A DNA stretch of 64,000 nt from Craspedostauros australis (lineage: Eukaryota; Bacillariophyta; Bacillariophyceae; Mastogloiales; Achnanthaceae). Both the position numbers and the translations under genes were made by a program. The notes under the pieces are model-generated. The model saw nothing but the letters and a program-made list of their open reading frames with translations, was not told where the DNA came from and made no database searches. The first letter of the stretch is position 1; each line of letters starts with the position of its first letter. Location of the stretch: assembly GCA_026770025.1 (NCBI GenBank), contig JAMXDE010000039.1, positions 496,001 through 560,000 of the forward strand, written 5' to 3'. This document shows positions 63,894 to 64,000 of the stretch, piece by piece.

Positions 63894-64000
63894 AGTAGGT
63901 ACTTGTACGTATGATTGGTGGACAGAAAGATGGGAAACGAAGAAACAAGCAACAGGAATGACGGCATGATGAGCAGAGCATTTGTACCGCCGATGCGCGC

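Noticed and set aside
1-64000. CRISPR arrays, bacterial operons, ribosome binding sites
   Set aside because: Spliced eukaryotic genes throughout. The tandem repeats found are coding repeats or microsatellites without spacers.

Overview
The window is nuclear DNA of a diatom. The clearest evidence is a complete silicon transporter gene (49156-50805, minus) carrying both EGxQ/GRQ motif pairs. Other signs agree: GT-AG introns of about 195-352 nt, a site-2 protease whose N-terminus looks like a stramenopile bipartite plastid presequence (signal peptide, then a VQG/F junction), an unusual number of long low-complexity Asn/Gln/Ser-rich proteins, and eukaryotic genes throughout (LSM7, LSM12, RAMP4/SERP1, a bromodomain-PHD protein, an acetyl-CoA transporter). 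The species cannot be fixed from the sequence alone.

Layout, left to right. 1-3571: 3' part of a bifunctional fucokinase/GDP-fucose pyrophosphorylase gene, cut by the window edge. 3930-5838 (-): plastid-type RseP-like site-2 protease, two exons. 7074-8483 (+): low-complexity basic N/Q-rich protein. 9984-18575 (+): six-exon chromatin reader of about 2435 residues with bromodomain, PHD finger and AT-hook. 19161-19621 (+): RAMP4/SERP1, whose first coding exon is only the ATG. 20847-23142 (-): SLC33A1-type acetyl-CoA transporter. 24081-24971 (-): LSM12. 27312-28997 (+): membrane-anchored metzincin with an RS-repeat tail. 29695-30273 (-): LSM7.

30831-42807 is a block of about 12 kb bounded by near-identical 125-bp inverted repeats. 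It holds one long minus-strand reading frame (35665-40725) with an RNase-H/DDE-transposase-like core, interrupted by a single in-frame TAA. The rest of the block has no recognisable gene. I read it as a large, probably decayed DNA transposon. It is the most interesting structure in the window.

Right of it: 43126-45087 (+) cathepsin X/Z; 46112-48703 (+) an ankyrin protein with five tandem 204-nt units; the silicon transporter (-) divergent from a large STAND/COG3899-like ATPase (51873-55847, +); an ankyrin-BTB protein (57664-59079, -); tRNA pseudouridine synthase PUS1 (60056-61948, -), possibly with two start sites; and a Golgi-type sulfotransferase (62649-63893, +).

The genes are a typical eukaryotic mix with no operons. 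Loose themes are glycan building (GDP-fucose salvage, acetyl-CoA import into the secretory pathway, sulfotransferase), RNA metabolism (LSM7, LSM12, PUS1) and secretory or plastid proteolysis (site-2 protease, metzincin, cathepsin X). I recognised no tRNA, rRNA or CRISPR by eye.
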